Shown here: positions 33,791 through 42,431 of the stretch, one piece after another | How the letters are laid out: each line of letters opens with the position of its first letter | Position numbering within the stretch: the first letter of the stretch is position 1 | Assembly (NCBI GenBank): GCA_050633165.1 | Contig: JBOEFZ010000014.1 | Location: forward strand, 1 to 64,000 | Source of the DNA: TMED27 sp050633165 | GTDB lineage: Bacteria > Pseudomonadota > Alphaproteobacteria > Micavibrionales > Micavibrionaceae | Direction of reading: 5' to 3' | Length of the DNA stretch: 64,000 nt | The notes under the pieces: model-generated | Seen by the model: only the letters and a program-made list of their open reading frames with translations | What the model was told of the DNA's origin: nothing | Database searches by the model: none | Translations under genes and position numbers: made by a program

Positions 33791-35011
33791 TTAGACTGCC
33801 CCTTGCATGAGACCGCCCATCATTGAATCCATGCTCATATTCATGACCGTCAGGGCGTAGATCGCGGAACCGAAAGCGATCACAAGGAAGACGCCGGTTA
33901 ATGCGAAGGCGAGCCAGACAATCAACGTGTGTTTCGTTTTTGCCGCCTGTGCGCGCATCTCAGTAATCGACTCCATGATTGTAGCAACTTGATCGAGATC
34001 AGACAAGCTTGCAAGCTCGAGGCGTTCATTGCGGCGTAAGGGTTCGCGGTCAAGAGCGGAACCGAGGCTGACCCCGCGGCTTAGATCATCAAGCGAGTCG
34101 TTCCAATACATTGCCACATCCGGCGCGCCGGAGGCTTCGGCGGATTGTTGAAGCGTGTCGTTAATCGGTACCATACCGCGGATCATACGCGCGGCAGCGG
34201 ACATGGAGTCAGAGAACGCCAAGTCACGCATATAGCCGCCAATGAGCGGGATTTTTCGTACAAGGCGTGCGGTTGGCCAATCCTTTTTCCCGCGATTAAC
34301 CCAAAAGGAAAATACGCACCATGCCATAAAGACACCGGAGGCGACGGAAACGAAGATGAGGGTGTCCCATGTTAGTTCCAGATTACCAACAACGCGGTCG
34401 AATTGCTCTAACGCCTCGGGGTCGGTTGGGGGGTTATCGCGGAACCAGCCCAAAATCATATCCTTACCCGCCCAAAGCGAGGAAACGATAGAGAACACAT
34501 CAAAGGCCAGCCAGCCCATTGTTCCCATGATCGCGCGGGCGTTCTTTTTCTTTTGTGTGATGGAGTGGATGGCATGCGGGATACCTTCGACAAGGCGGTT
34601 TGCACGTTCCGATCCGGCGAGGATGGCGATTGTGCCGTGATCGAAGATATTGAGCGCCTTTAGCGCGTCGATAACGCCCAAACCACGGGCAAGAGCCTCA
34701 CGCGCGGGGGCGAGGATGTTTTGGCGGCGGGGGTTATCTTCGGCCTGAATAATTTTCCAAAAGGCCACACCGGGGGAGGTAGAGCCAGAGCGGAATTGGA
34801 TACCGCGCAGGAGCTGTACCTGCCACCATGTGGAGCGGGCGAGGAGGCGTTCAATCGTGGAGCGGGCATGCGGGCGGATACTGAGCGCGAAGCCACCTTT
34901 TTTCGCAACAGCAGCGCGGACATCATCAACAGAAGGCAGGTAGAAGGATTCCGTGACCTTCTTTGGTCCGGAGCGGGTTTCATAAGCAATTTCAGCAACC
35001 CATTGCTGCAT
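33791..35011 (-). CDS. GspF/PilR-type inner-membrane platform protein
   Basis: About 406 residues. Three or four membrane helices are split between the middle (WLAFDVFSIVSSLWAG; TLIFVSVASGVFMAWCVFSFW) and the C-terminus (TLIVWLAFALTGVFLVIAFGSAIYAL). Two T2SSF-like cytoplasmic domains flank the first pair; the second has PLIGGYMRDLAFSDSMSAAARMI, typical of GspF. It resembles PilR of type IVb pili in having one platform protein per system. The ATG at 35011 has a GGAAG site five bases upstream; an inverted repeat element ends right at that site. Confidence 0.85.
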   Translation of the reverse strand: MQQWVAEIAYETRSGPKKVTESFYLPSVDDVRAAVAKKGGFALSIRPHARSTIERLLARSTWWQVQLLRGIQFRSGSTSPGVAFWKIIQAEDNPRRQNILAPAREALARGLGVIDALKALNIFDHGTIAILAGSERANRLVEGIPHAIHSITQKKKNARAIMGTMGWLAFDVFSIVSSLWAGKDMILGWFRDNPPTDPEALEQFDRVVGNLELTWDTLIFVSVASGVFMAWCVFSFWVNRGKKDWPTARLVRKIPLIGGYMRDLAFSDSMSAAARMIRGMVPINDTLQQSAEASGAPDVAMYWNDSLDDLSRGVSLGSALDREPLRRNERLELASLSDLDQVATIMESITEMRAQAAKTKHTLIVWLAFALTGVFLVIAFGSAIYALTVMNMSMDSMMGGLMQGAV

Positions 35012-35021
35012 TTTCACTTCC

Positions 35022-35101
35022 TTTTCCGTTTTCAGAGCGTTGCGGCGCTCCTCAAATACGTTTTGTATTCTTCCTCGCTTGCGCCTCCTGAAAACGGAAA
35101 A
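35022..35101. repeat. Inverted-repeat element between the pilus ATPase and platform genes
   Basis: TTTTCCGTTTTCAG (35022-35035) and CTGAAAACGGAAAA (35088-35101) are exact inverse copies of 14 bases. The inside has GCGGCGCTCCTCAAATACG and CTTCCTCGCTTGCGCC, words like those in 9094-9240. The left arm abuts the ribosome-binding site of the platform gene. Confidence 0.8.
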
Positions 35102-35198
35102 TCAAGCGAAAATAATATCTCTCAATACGCCTCGCTCCTCCTGCTTTATTTCCCTTGGGTCAAAAGAAAAGCGAAACGCAAAAAACTGTTTAATTATT

Positions 35199-35220
35199 AA
35201 GGCCGTGGATTTACGGCCTT
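35199..35220. terminator. Possible terminator hairpin
   Basis: AAGGCCGT-GGATTT-ACGGCCTT, an 8-bp perfect stem in the gap after the ATPase gene. The T-run after it is weak in both directions, so termination or attenuation inside the pilus operon is only possible. Confidence 0.4.
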
Positions 35221-35272
35221 ATGATGACAGGATACTCAAAAATAGTTACAAAATCGTATATTTACATACATC

Positions 35273-36997
35273 TTAATCTTCGAGATATGACAGCGCGGAT
35301 TTGGGGTCTATGAGGCCGCTTAGGACGAGGTCAATGAGGCCGTCGCGGCGGGAATGGACGATGACGCCCTCTTCGTGGATGATGTCGTTGACGTTGCCGA
35401 TGAGGGCTTGGTAGATGTCGTTACGTTGCGCGGGACCAAGGGTGATGAGGAGCGCGTCGAGGAGCAAGGTTCGGCCGGAAATTCCGGTGCGGTTACAAAG
35501 GTCACAGCCGGATGTGTTATGGCGGCGGATTTTGGCCTTTGTATCGATGCCGAGGCGTTCAATTTCATGTGCCTCGACTGCGTTATCGGCGGTGTCTTTG
35601 TGGGCGCAGCCTTGGCATAGGGTTCGCACGAGGCGCTGGTTCATGATGGCTTTGACTTGTTGCGCGAGGGTGAAGGTCGAGGAGCGTTCCCGCGATGATG
35701 GCATGAGAGAGCGCAGGCGCTCGAAGGTTTGGAGCGCGGTATCGGCGTGAATGGTGGAAATCACGGTGTGACCGGATTCGGCGGCTTTTAGCGAGGTTTC
35801 AACGGTGTCGGAATCGCGCATCTCCCCGATGATGATGTAATCGGGATCATGACGCATCGAGGCACGGATGAGATCGCCGAAGCTTCCGCCATCCATACCG
35901 GGGCGGACTTGCCATTGTGTGGCGTAGCGAAGCTCGTATTCAATCGGGTCTTCGATCGTCAGGACGTGTTTGCGGCGGCGGTCGATTTGCTGCACGCAGG
36001 CATAAAGCGTTGTTGTTTTACCAGAGCCCGTTGGACCGGAGAGGATGATCATCCCCCCTCCCCCTTTGATCTCGGGCGAAAGAAGGCGGGCGAGGTGGTC
36101 GCCGACATCTTCGTGGCGGCGGAAAAGTTCGTCGAAGCCTTTTAGCGCGGCGCGGTCAAGGAGACGCAGGGTGAGTTTTTCACCGTCTTGGGCTTGTGGC
36201 CCTGCGGCGACACGGACATCGATGGCGCGGCCTTGCCATATGAAACCAAAACGCCCGTCTTTTGGTGTGACGCGATCCCCGAAGTTGAGGCCGGCATCCC
36301 GTTTGATGAGTGTTGTGAGACGCGCCATGGCATCGGCGGGGAGGAGATGCATGGGTAGCATATCGCCATCGATGCGGTATTGGATCCAGTTGGGGGCTTC
36401 GGGGTTATTATCCTGCACGATGTGGATATCGGAGGCGCGCATTTGCAGGCTTTCGGCGAGCATATCGCGTAAGAACTGGTTGAGGAGCAGGCCGTTATCA
36501 CTATCGACCAGCCATTGGGCGAGGGTTTTTTCGCAGCGATCGGCGGAGAGGTCGTGCACGCTACGCAGCGTTTCGGTTAATTCTTTACGATCCCAAACCT
36601 CGACCTCGATGCGATCAACATGCAGGCCGCTTCGTTGCGCCGTGCTCATGAGGGATTCGATCTGGCGGTCATTGAGGTCGTGCAGCGGGGCGATGCGCAA
36701 GATGCCGTCGCTCAGGCCGATGAGGTGGATGCTGAGCGGTAGCCATGCTTGCACGGGGAGGATTGATCTGAGCTGATCCCCTGTTGCGCGGTCTTTGACG
36801 GCGTCATCTTCGGCTTCGGATTGGCTGACCGCGCCGGCCATATCGAGGAGTTGTTCGGTGGAGCGCGCCAATCCTTGCTCCATCATCATGGTGCGTTCAC
36901 GTTGCACCATATCGAGGTAACGCTCGCGCCCTTCTGTGGAGCGGGCTTTTAGCGCGGATTTTGGCGCTTTTTTCTTTTCTGCGGTTTCTTCGGCCAT
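35273..36997 (-). CDS. GspE/PilQ-type assembly ATPase of the pilus locus
   Basis: About 574 residues. N-terminal 150 residues are poorly conserved. The ATPase part has the N2 domain with DIHIVQDN, Walker A GPTGSGKTTTLY (about 321-332), the Asp box TIEDPIEYEL, Walker B IIIGEMRDSDT and the His box STIHADTALQTFERL. A C-terminal four-cysteine zinc motif (CQGC and CDLC, about 30 residues apart) marks an assembly ATPase rather than a PilT-like retraction ATPase. It powers subunit addition through the platform protein. Start ATG at 36997; TTG at 37003 rejected. Confidence 0.92.
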   Translation of the reverse strand: MAEETAEKKKAPKSALKARSTEGRERYLDMVQRERTMMMEQGLARSTEQLLDMAGAVSQSEAEDDAVKDRATGDQLRSILPVQAWLPLSIHLIGLSDGILRIAPLHDLNDRQIESLMSTAQRSGLHVDRIEVEVWDRKELTETLRSVHDLSADRCEKTLAQWLVDSDNGLLLNQFLRDMLAESLQMRASDIHIVQDNNPEAPNWIQYRIDGDMLPMHLLPADAMARLTTLIKRDAGLNFGDRVTPKDGRFGFIWQGRAIDVRVAAGPQAQDGEKLTLRLLDRAALKGFDELFRRHEDVGDHLARLLSPEIKGGGGMIILSGPTGSGKTTTLYACVQQIDRRRKHVLTIEDPIEYELRYATQWQVRPGMDGGSFGDLIRASMRHDPDYIIIGEMRDSDTVETSLKAAESGHTVISTIHADTALQTFERLRSLMPSSRERSSTFTLAQQVKAIMNQRLVRTLCQGCAHKDTADNAVEAHEIERLGIDTKAKIRRHNTSGCDLCNRTGISGRTLLLDALLITLGPAQRNDIYQALIGNVNDIIHEEGVIVHSRRDGLIDLVLSGLIDPKSALSYLED

Positions 36998-37006
36998 GAT
37001 CAAGTT

Positions 37007-38584
37007 TTATGTGTCGCCGGACGACCCACCTCCTGATGCGCTTGTACGGTTGGCGGAAGAGAGGGAACGATCGAAGAGGAGGAGGATGCGTTGCCCTTGA
37101 TTTAAAAATTCGATCCCGTTTTTCTGGATTACGACGAACCATGGCACGCCGCCAAGAACGATTTCCTCGCGGTCAAAGACGAGGCGGCTTCCGCCCGGGC
37201 CATTGATGATGGCGCGGGAGGGGGAGAATGAGGTGATTTTATAGCCATCGAGTGTGCCGCCCGCATTTACCCCTGCGGAGAGGCTGAGGCTATTGGCTTT
37301 GGCGGCTTGTTTTTGGCTTTCTTCGATATTATTTGGATCAACACCAGAGGATAAGGCGGTGGAGGGTGCATCGCCGTTGTTCGTCATGATGGCGTTGCCG
37401 TCGCTTAGGACAATGGCTTTTTGGTCTTTGGAGACCGAGGTGCTGGCTGTGCCGCGAATGGGGAGAACGAGAACGCCGCGTGCGCCGTCATGCAGGATTT
37501 GCACATCATCGAGGATAGAGCCAACGCGGGTTGGTGACCATGTGATTGTGAGGGGGCATGCCTCAACCGGTGCGAGAATTGTGCCTTCGGCGCAGCCCTC
37601 TTCCTTGAACCCGATACCGTTATCGGACGAAGACATGCGGATATTTTTAAGGGTCACAGGCGCATCTCCCGCATTGACGAGGGATACGGTCAGGGCAGAG
37701 GCGGTTTCAATGCCAGAGCCGAAATCAACATCGCGTTGGGAGGATACGAGTAGACCTTTGCCCGGAACGGCGCGGGGGAAAACTTCGGCTTCGGAGACGT
37801 TGCCGGGGCTATACTCACCTTTTAACGGGATGCTTGTTAATCCGGCGGGGCCGTCGTGTTTTACGACCAAAACGCCGGAGGAGCGCCCTTCTAGCTCTGG
37901 TGACCATTTGACGCTGGCGATACAGGCTTGTCCGGCTTTTAAAGAGGCGCATTCGGTGTTGAGGCTATAGCCTGAGCCGTCACCGGTATCGAGATAGATG
38001 TCGGAAATGTTGAGGGTTACGGAGGTGATATTGCGCAAAACGATAGGTTCGATGAGCGTTTGGCTGGCGCTTAATGTGCCGAAATCGAGGTCACTAGGGA
38101 TGGCTTCGATATCGGTGGTGAGCTTGCCGCCGCCATCGCCGGATTCGACAACGCCGGAGATTGTGTTTGTGACAAGGCGTGTGCGGCCGCTATGCGCCAT
38201 GAGCATTTCGACGCGCCATGGGCCGGGCTGTAGGCCTTTTACCGAAAGAGCAATGGCGCATTCCGCGCCGGAGGGAAGCGCTTCCGCTTCACATTGGTTT
38301 GATGCGACTTCCGCCGTTACGGTTGAGGACGGGTAGAGCTGGATTAATCCCATTTCAACGGGCTTACCACCGTCATTGCGGAAAAGGACAACGACTTGTG
38401 CGCTTGCGCCGATCGGGATGCTGCCGCCGTCAACTTCGCTTTCTGCGGGGACGAGACCAGCGCCGGTTGCACCGCCGCCGCCACCTGTGCCGGGGTCATT
38501 GAAGCCCGCATATTGTGCATATGCCTGCCCGCCCCAGAGCAGGGCAGCAAGTGCGAAGAGCGGCAATAGCAATTTTTTAAACAT
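37007..38584 (-). CDS. Exported Ig-like (choice-of-anchor/Hydin-type) protein of the pilus locus
   Basis: About 525 residues. A signal peptide (MFKKLLLPLFALAALLWGG, cut after AYA) is followed by a Gly-rich spacer and three or four repeats of about 100 residues. Each repeat has words like DFGTLSASQTLIEPIVLRN or DFGSGIETASALTVSLVNAG and one cysteine pair, as in ASPM/SPD-2/Hydin-type Ig-like domains. A last domain of about 70 residues (YKITSFSPSRAIINGPGG to QGQRILLLFDRS) resembles the GspC/PilP homology region that touches the secretin. It probably joins secretin and inner-membrane parts. Nine bases separate it from the ATPase start. Confidence 0.72.
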   Translation of the reverse strand: MFKKLLLPLFALAALLWGGQAYAQYAGFNDPGTGGGGGATGAGLVPAESEVDGGSIPIGASAQVVVLFRNDGGKPVEMGLIQLYPSSTVTAEVASNQCEAEALPSGAECAIALSVKGLQPGPWRVEMLMAHSGRTRLVTNTISGVVESGDGGGKLTTDIEAIPSDLDFGTLSASQTLIEPIVLRNITSVTLNISDIYLDTGDGSGYSLNTECASLKAGQACIASVKWSPELEGRSSGVLVVKHDGPAGLTSIPLKGEYSPGNVSEAEVFPRAVPGKGLLVSSQRDVDFGSGIETASALTVSLVNAGDAPVTLKNIRMSSSDNGIGFKEEGCAEGTILAPVEACPLTITWSPTRVGSILDDVQILHDGARGVLVLPIRGTASTSVSKDQKAIVLSDGNAIMTNNGDAPSTALSSGVDPNNIEESQKQAAKANSLSLSAGVNAGGTLDGYKITSFSPSRAIINGPGGSRLVFDREEIVLGGVPWFVVIQKNGIEFLNQGQRILLLFDRSLSSANRTSASGGGSSGDT

Positions 38585-38733
38585 GTGCGAATACACGACC
38601 GATATAAATAAATACGAATCAGAACGACCCATATGTATAGTATATCAGAAAAGCTGTGGATTAAATATCAAAAATGCAGTTTTTGATTTTAAGGCGTGAA
38701 CGCATAAAAGGCATAAAAAATGCCCAAAGCGAA

Positions 38734-40266
38734 TCAGTTGGCAGGGTTCAGCAGATCAAACGGGACGCTTGTCTTTGGGAACCCTTCATCCGCCAAGGGC
38801 GCATCGGATTTACCGGAGCCTATATGGCGTCCATTACTATCCACGACAACGGATTTGCGCTTTGCCTGCGCGGGCTGCGCCTCGGCGGTGTAGACGATGA
38901 CGCGGGGTTTGAGGAGGAAGACGAGTTCCGTGTTTGCCGTTACCGCGCCGCGACTAGTGGGGAAAAGCGCGTCTTGGAAGCCAGGGCCGCTATCATCATA
39001 AGTATCGGATTCGCGCACCAAGCCACCGATCAGGAGCGAATCACCGGGGCGGATGCGGATTTGTGTCGAAAGCTCGCGCTCCGTTGTTTCGGGGAGGCGG
39101 AGCGTTGTGCCGTCAGCATCGAAATCTTCGAAGCGGCGGAATTCGTCAAGGTCGATCTCAATATCGCCGTAAATCGTGGCGTTATCCCATGAGCTGGCGA
39201 TTGTGAGGGTGAAGCCGGTATCCACCGAATCGGTTTCCGTGGTGGTGGTGGTCTCGCCATCCTCGACCGAGCGGGTGAGAGAGGAAACGTAGTTGATCGT
39301 GTCCGCCGCGCGCAACGAAGCCTCCGCGCCGGAAAGAACGGTAATTTGCGGCTGCGAGATTGTTTTTACCGCGCCGAATGTCGATAGGAACTCCAACACA
39401 TTTCCGGCGGAATAGGATTTGTCATTCAAGGATGGGATTCCAATGCTGATCGGGGAGCTATCCGTTGCGCCGATCGCGCCGGGGATATCGATAACCGCCC
39501 CGCCAATTTTACCAAAATCCTCCCAATTGATGCCCATGTTATTGGCAGTATCCAGATTCACTTCCCAGATATAAACCTCGAATATAATCAAGGCCGTATT
39601 GGCGCGGATGCGTTGCAGATAACGCTCGGCCATTTTTGCGGTGCGGTTTGTGGCCTCATATATAATGGTGCGTGTTGCCTCATCAACAATCGGACTACTG
39701 CCCGTAATTCCGGCGATTCCGGAGGCCACCGCGCTCACCAGATTATTATCACCGCCAACGGGAGGAACCGCCACGGTAAAGGTCTGGACATCCTTGATCA
39801 CCAGAAGGTTATCCTCAAAGGCGCAGTAAAGATCAGCAAGGCTACAGACACGGCGCACAACCTCATCGAGCGGGCCGCGAAGATTCGCAACCGTGATGGT
39901 GCGGGTCATGCCTTCGTTGGTTTCGAAGGCCAGCGGGATTTCGTAATCTGCCAAAATAAGTTGCAGCGCGCCGGCGAGTGTTTCCGAGCGCAGCTCAAAC
40001 GGGCCGACCTCCGCCGTTGGCAAGGGGCTCGAATCAAGCGTCTCAGGGACGAGGACATCACTGCCCAAGGGTAGGTAAATCACGCTATCGGGGCGTTCAT
40101 TCACTGCCTCGGGGCGTTGATCAGCCATAGTTGGGGAGGGAATATTTACATTCCGCGAGCCGGGCACAGTTGCCTGCGCGCAGCCAAACAGGGCGAACGC
40201 AGCCGTCAGCAGCAGCAAAACCTTTGCCGCATTATTATAATGGCTATGCACTCCGCCGATTATCAT
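38734..40266 (-). CDS. Secretin lipoprotein, PilN-type outer-membrane channel
   Basis: 510 residues. A hydrophobic leader ends in the lipobox LFGC, so the channel carries its own lipid anchor like R64 PilN and BfpB. A secretin N0/STN-like domain (ETLAGALQLILADYEIPLAFE) and an N1-like part precede the core. The core shows LEFLSTFGAVKTISQPQITVLSGAEASLRAAD, seen as SQPQITVLSG, and ends RPGDSLLIGGLVRE then TELVFLLKPRVI. Shorter than GspD and with fewer N-domains. First structural gene of the cluster. Confidence 0.9.
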   Translation of the reverse strand: MIIGGVHSHYNNAAKVLLLLTAAFALFGCAQATVPGSRNVNIPSPTMADQRPEAVNERPDSVIYLPLGSDVLVPETLDSSPLPTAEVGPFELRSETLAGALQLILADYEIPLAFETNEGMTRTITVANLRGPLDEVVRRVCSLADLYCAFEDNLLVIKDVQTFTVAVPPVGGDNNLVSAVASGIAGITGSSPIVDEATRTIIYEATNRTAKMAERYLQRIRANTALIIFEVYIWEVNLDTANNMGINWEDFGKIGGAVIDIPGAIGATDSSPISIGIPSLNDKSYSAGNVLEFLSTFGAVKTISQPQITVLSGAEASLRAADTINYVSSLTRSVEDGETTTTTETDSVDTGFTLTIASSWDNATIYGDIEIDLDEFRRFEDFDADGTTLRLPETTERELSTQIRIRPGDSLLIGGLVRESDTYDDSGPGFQDALFPTSRGAVTANTELVFLLKPRVIVYTAEAQPAQAKRKSVVVDSNGRHIGSGKSDAPLADEGFPKTSVPFDLLNPAN

Positions 40267-40315
40267 TGATATTTCAAGACCTTAGATCAGATTCAAAATT
40301 TTGAAAGCGAGGCAC

Positions 40316-40699
40316 TTACCGAGAAGAGAGTTTCAAGGCACGACTCACCGTTCCTGTTAGTCTATCGCGTTGAACGGGTTTCATCAAGACGGCAGCGACT
40401 CCCCACTTGTTTGCTTCTGTGAGTAAGTCGGGATTTTGGTCGCCGGTGACAAGGATTACGGGGGCTTCGTTGCCTTCGCCGCGAATATGTTTTACGAATT
40501 CGAACCCGTCGATTGGCTCCATCCGGATATCGACAATTGCCATATCAATGGTGTGATCCATCTTCTCTAAGGCTTCGCCGCCGTCGGAGGCTTCGATAAT
40601 TTCGTACTCGCTGCCTTCTTCGTCTTTTAGGAATTTGACGATCTGCATGCGGACGAACGCGTTGTCTTCTACGACCATGATACGGGCGTTATTTGCCAT
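40316..40699 (-). CDS. Single-domain (CheY-like) response regulator beside the pilus locus
   Basis: About 127 residues, only a receiver domain. Acidic pair in MVVEDN, phospho-acceptor D57 in MAIVDIRMEP, Thr in LVTGD and the conserved lysine in VLMKPVQ are all there. No output domain. It lies 49 bases upstream of the secretin gene on the same strand, so it is probably co-transcribed and may switch pilus assembly or act in a phosphorelay. The ATG at 40699 is chosen over the frame start at 40735. Confidence 0.88.
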   Translation of the reverse strand: MANNARIMVVEDNAFVRMQIVKFLKDEEGSEYEIIEASDGGEALEKMDHTIDMAIVDIRMEPIDGFEFVKHIRGEGNEAPVILVTGDQNPDLLTEANKWGVAAVLMKPVQRDRLTGTVSRALKLSSR

Positions 40700-40808
40700 G
40701 TTGTGTGGTAACCCTACTAATTTTTCCCTCATCACTATAGTGTAATTTAGAAATATTAAATAATGTAAAATTTTAAAAAGTATTTTATCGAATTTATGTG
40801 ATTTTTTT

Positions 40809-41315
40809 ATGGTTTATTTTTTAATCCTTATATTAGGCGCGGCAGCGGCGGTTTTGCTTGTTTTGAGCGTGATTGATTTGCGGATTCGGTTGTTGCCGAA
40901 TGTGTGGAATGCGGCATTGGCGGGATTGGCCGTTGTGTTTCATGGTATGGGCGGGTTTGCGGTTTTATCCCCCTTTGATATGGCGATGGGCGCGGCGATG
41001 GGAGGTGGATTATTGTGGGTGATTCGGTTTGGGGCGAATTGGTATTACGGGCAAGATGCGCTTGGCCTTGGGGATGTGAAATTGATGGCGGCGGCGGGGC
41101 TTTGGCTGGGGGGGCATGATGTGCTTTCGGCGCTTATTGTCGGGGCATTGGCGGGGATTGTGCATGGTGGGGGCGTGCTAATCGCTCATAAGATCAAGCA
41201 TACGATGATGCCACCGCTCTCGCATTTTTCCATCCCTGCGGGTCCGGGGTTTTGCTTTGGTATTTTTGCGATTGGGGCTTGGGTTTATGCGCCGTTTATA
41301 AGCGGCATGTTTTAA
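40809..41315 (+). CDS. Prepilin peptidase, A24 family, CpaA/TadV/PilU-like
   Basis: 168 residues, six or so membrane helices and no N-terminal methylase domain. The two catalytic aspartates are visible in SVIDLRIRLLPN and in the GLGDVKL signature. It would cut the leaders of the two prepilin-like proteins. It is divergent from the response regulator, with a 109-bp AT-rich gap between them that must hold both promoters. No other prepilin peptidase is in the window. Confidence 0.9.
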   Translation: MVYFLILILGAAAAVLLVLSVIDLRIRLLPNVWNAALAGLAVVFHGMGGFAVLSPFDMAMGAAMGGGLLWVIRFGANWYYGQDALGLGDVKLMAAAGLWLGGHDVLSALIVGALAGIVHGGGVLIAHKIKHTMMPPLSHFSIPAGPGFCFGIFAIGAWVYAPFISGMF

Positions 41316-41386
41316 AAGAAGTGCTTGATTTGGGTGATACGGCTATTGCACAACTGAAGGCACACACAAATTATAGGATATAAAAA

Positions 41387-42304
41387 ATGGATGATTTAAA
41401 GCATCTTTTGGGGATTGATGAATTAGACGCGGGGCAGATTGACCAGATTTTGGATCGGGCAGCGTATTACGCGGAAGGGCTGTCCCATGGGAAATGGGAT
41501 CATCAGCGCCTTGGCGGGAAGGTGATATTGCACCTGTTTTTCGAGGATTCGACTCGGACATTGACGAGCTTCGAGATGGCGGCGAAGCGATTGGGGGCGG
41601 AGGTTATCCGGTGGAATCCGTTGACGAGCTCGCTATCGAAGGGGGAGAATTTTACCGATACGGTGGATACGTTGGCGGCGATGCGTCCCGATGCGATTGT
41701 CATCCGGCATTCGGAATATGGCGCGCCGAAATTTGTGGCGAGCCGTGTGGGGTGTCCGGTCATTAATGGTGGCGATAGCTGGCGCGAGCATCCGACGCAG
41801 GCTTTGCTTGATGCGCTGACGATTCAGCAGCATTTTGACACGCTTGCGGGGCTTACGGTGACGATTATCGGGGATATCGCGCATAGCCGTGTGGCTAGCT
41901 CGAATATGCAGCTCCTGACCAAGATGGGGGCGAAGGTACGGGCGATTGCGCCGGATGTTTTGATGCCGGATAAGTTAGTGGTTGATAGTGTGGAGAAGTT
42001 TAGCTCATTGGATGAGGGGTTGCCAGGGAGTGATGTTGTGATGACCATTCGCCTGCAAAAGGAGCGGATGGATACGGCGTTGATTACCTCGGATGCGGCG
42101 TATTTTAATGAGTTTGGTGTGACGCTTGCGGCGCTCGATAAGCATTGCCCCAAGGCGGTTGTGATGGACCCCGGGCCATTGGTGCGCGGGGTGCAGATGG
42201 AGGATAAGGTTGCCGAAGACCCGACGCGGAGTTTGATTTTGAAGCAGGTAGCCAATGGCATTCCGACACGGATGGCGGTGCTTGATATGTTGGTGGGTGG
42301 GTAG
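41387..42304 (+). CDS. pyrB: Aspartate carbamoyltransferase catalytic subunit
   Basis: Joins carbamoyl phosphate and aspartate in pyrimidine synthesis. 305 residues. FFEDSTRTLTSFE holds the carbamoyl-phosphate-binding STRT, and EHPTQALLDALT is the next hallmark. DIAHSRVASSN, the aspartate-loop region and DPGPLVRGVQM follow. pyrC, commonly directly downstream in related genomes, is missing; an interspersed repeat fills that place. Confidence 0.95.
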   Translation: MDDLKHLLGIDELDAGQIDQILDRAAYYAEGLSHGKWDHQRLGGKVILHLFFEDSTRTLTSFEMAAKRLGAEVIRWNPLTSSLSKGENFTDTVDTLAAMRPDAIVIRHSEYGAPKFVASRVGCPVINGGDSWREHPTQALLDALTIQQHFDTLAGLTVTIIGDIAHSRVASSNMQLLTKMGAKVRAIAPDVLMPDKLVVDSVEKFSSLDEGLPGSDVVMTIRLQKERMDTALITSDAAYFNEFGVTLAALDKHCPKAVVMDPGPLVRGVQMEDKVAEDPTRSLILKQVANGIPTRMAVLDMLVGG

Positions 42305-42343
42305 ACGTTGGATGATTGGAATGTTGGAATTTAGATACAATAT

Positions 42344-42415
42344 CATCCCGAGCGAAGTCGAGGGACCTGACGCATGTCGGCTTCCTCCACTCACTTACGC
42401 TCGGTCGGAATGACA
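42344..42415. repeat. CATCCCGAGCGAAGTCGAGGG repeat between pyrB and plsY
   Basis: Opens CATCCCGAGCGAAGTCGAGG and closes ACGCTCGGTCGGAATGACAT, which pair imperfectly. It is a widespread type of interspersed element. No other copy with these exact words was noticed in the window. Confidence 0.7.
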
Positions 42416-42431
42416 TAGAAGGTAGCCTTTA

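Noticed and set aside
30622..41315. Reading the locus as a Tad/Flp system
   Set aside because: Tad has two GspF-type proteins, a CpaF-type ATPase and Flp pilins with a GxxxxEY motif; here there is one platform protein, a GspE-type ATPase with zinc motif and no Flp pilin.
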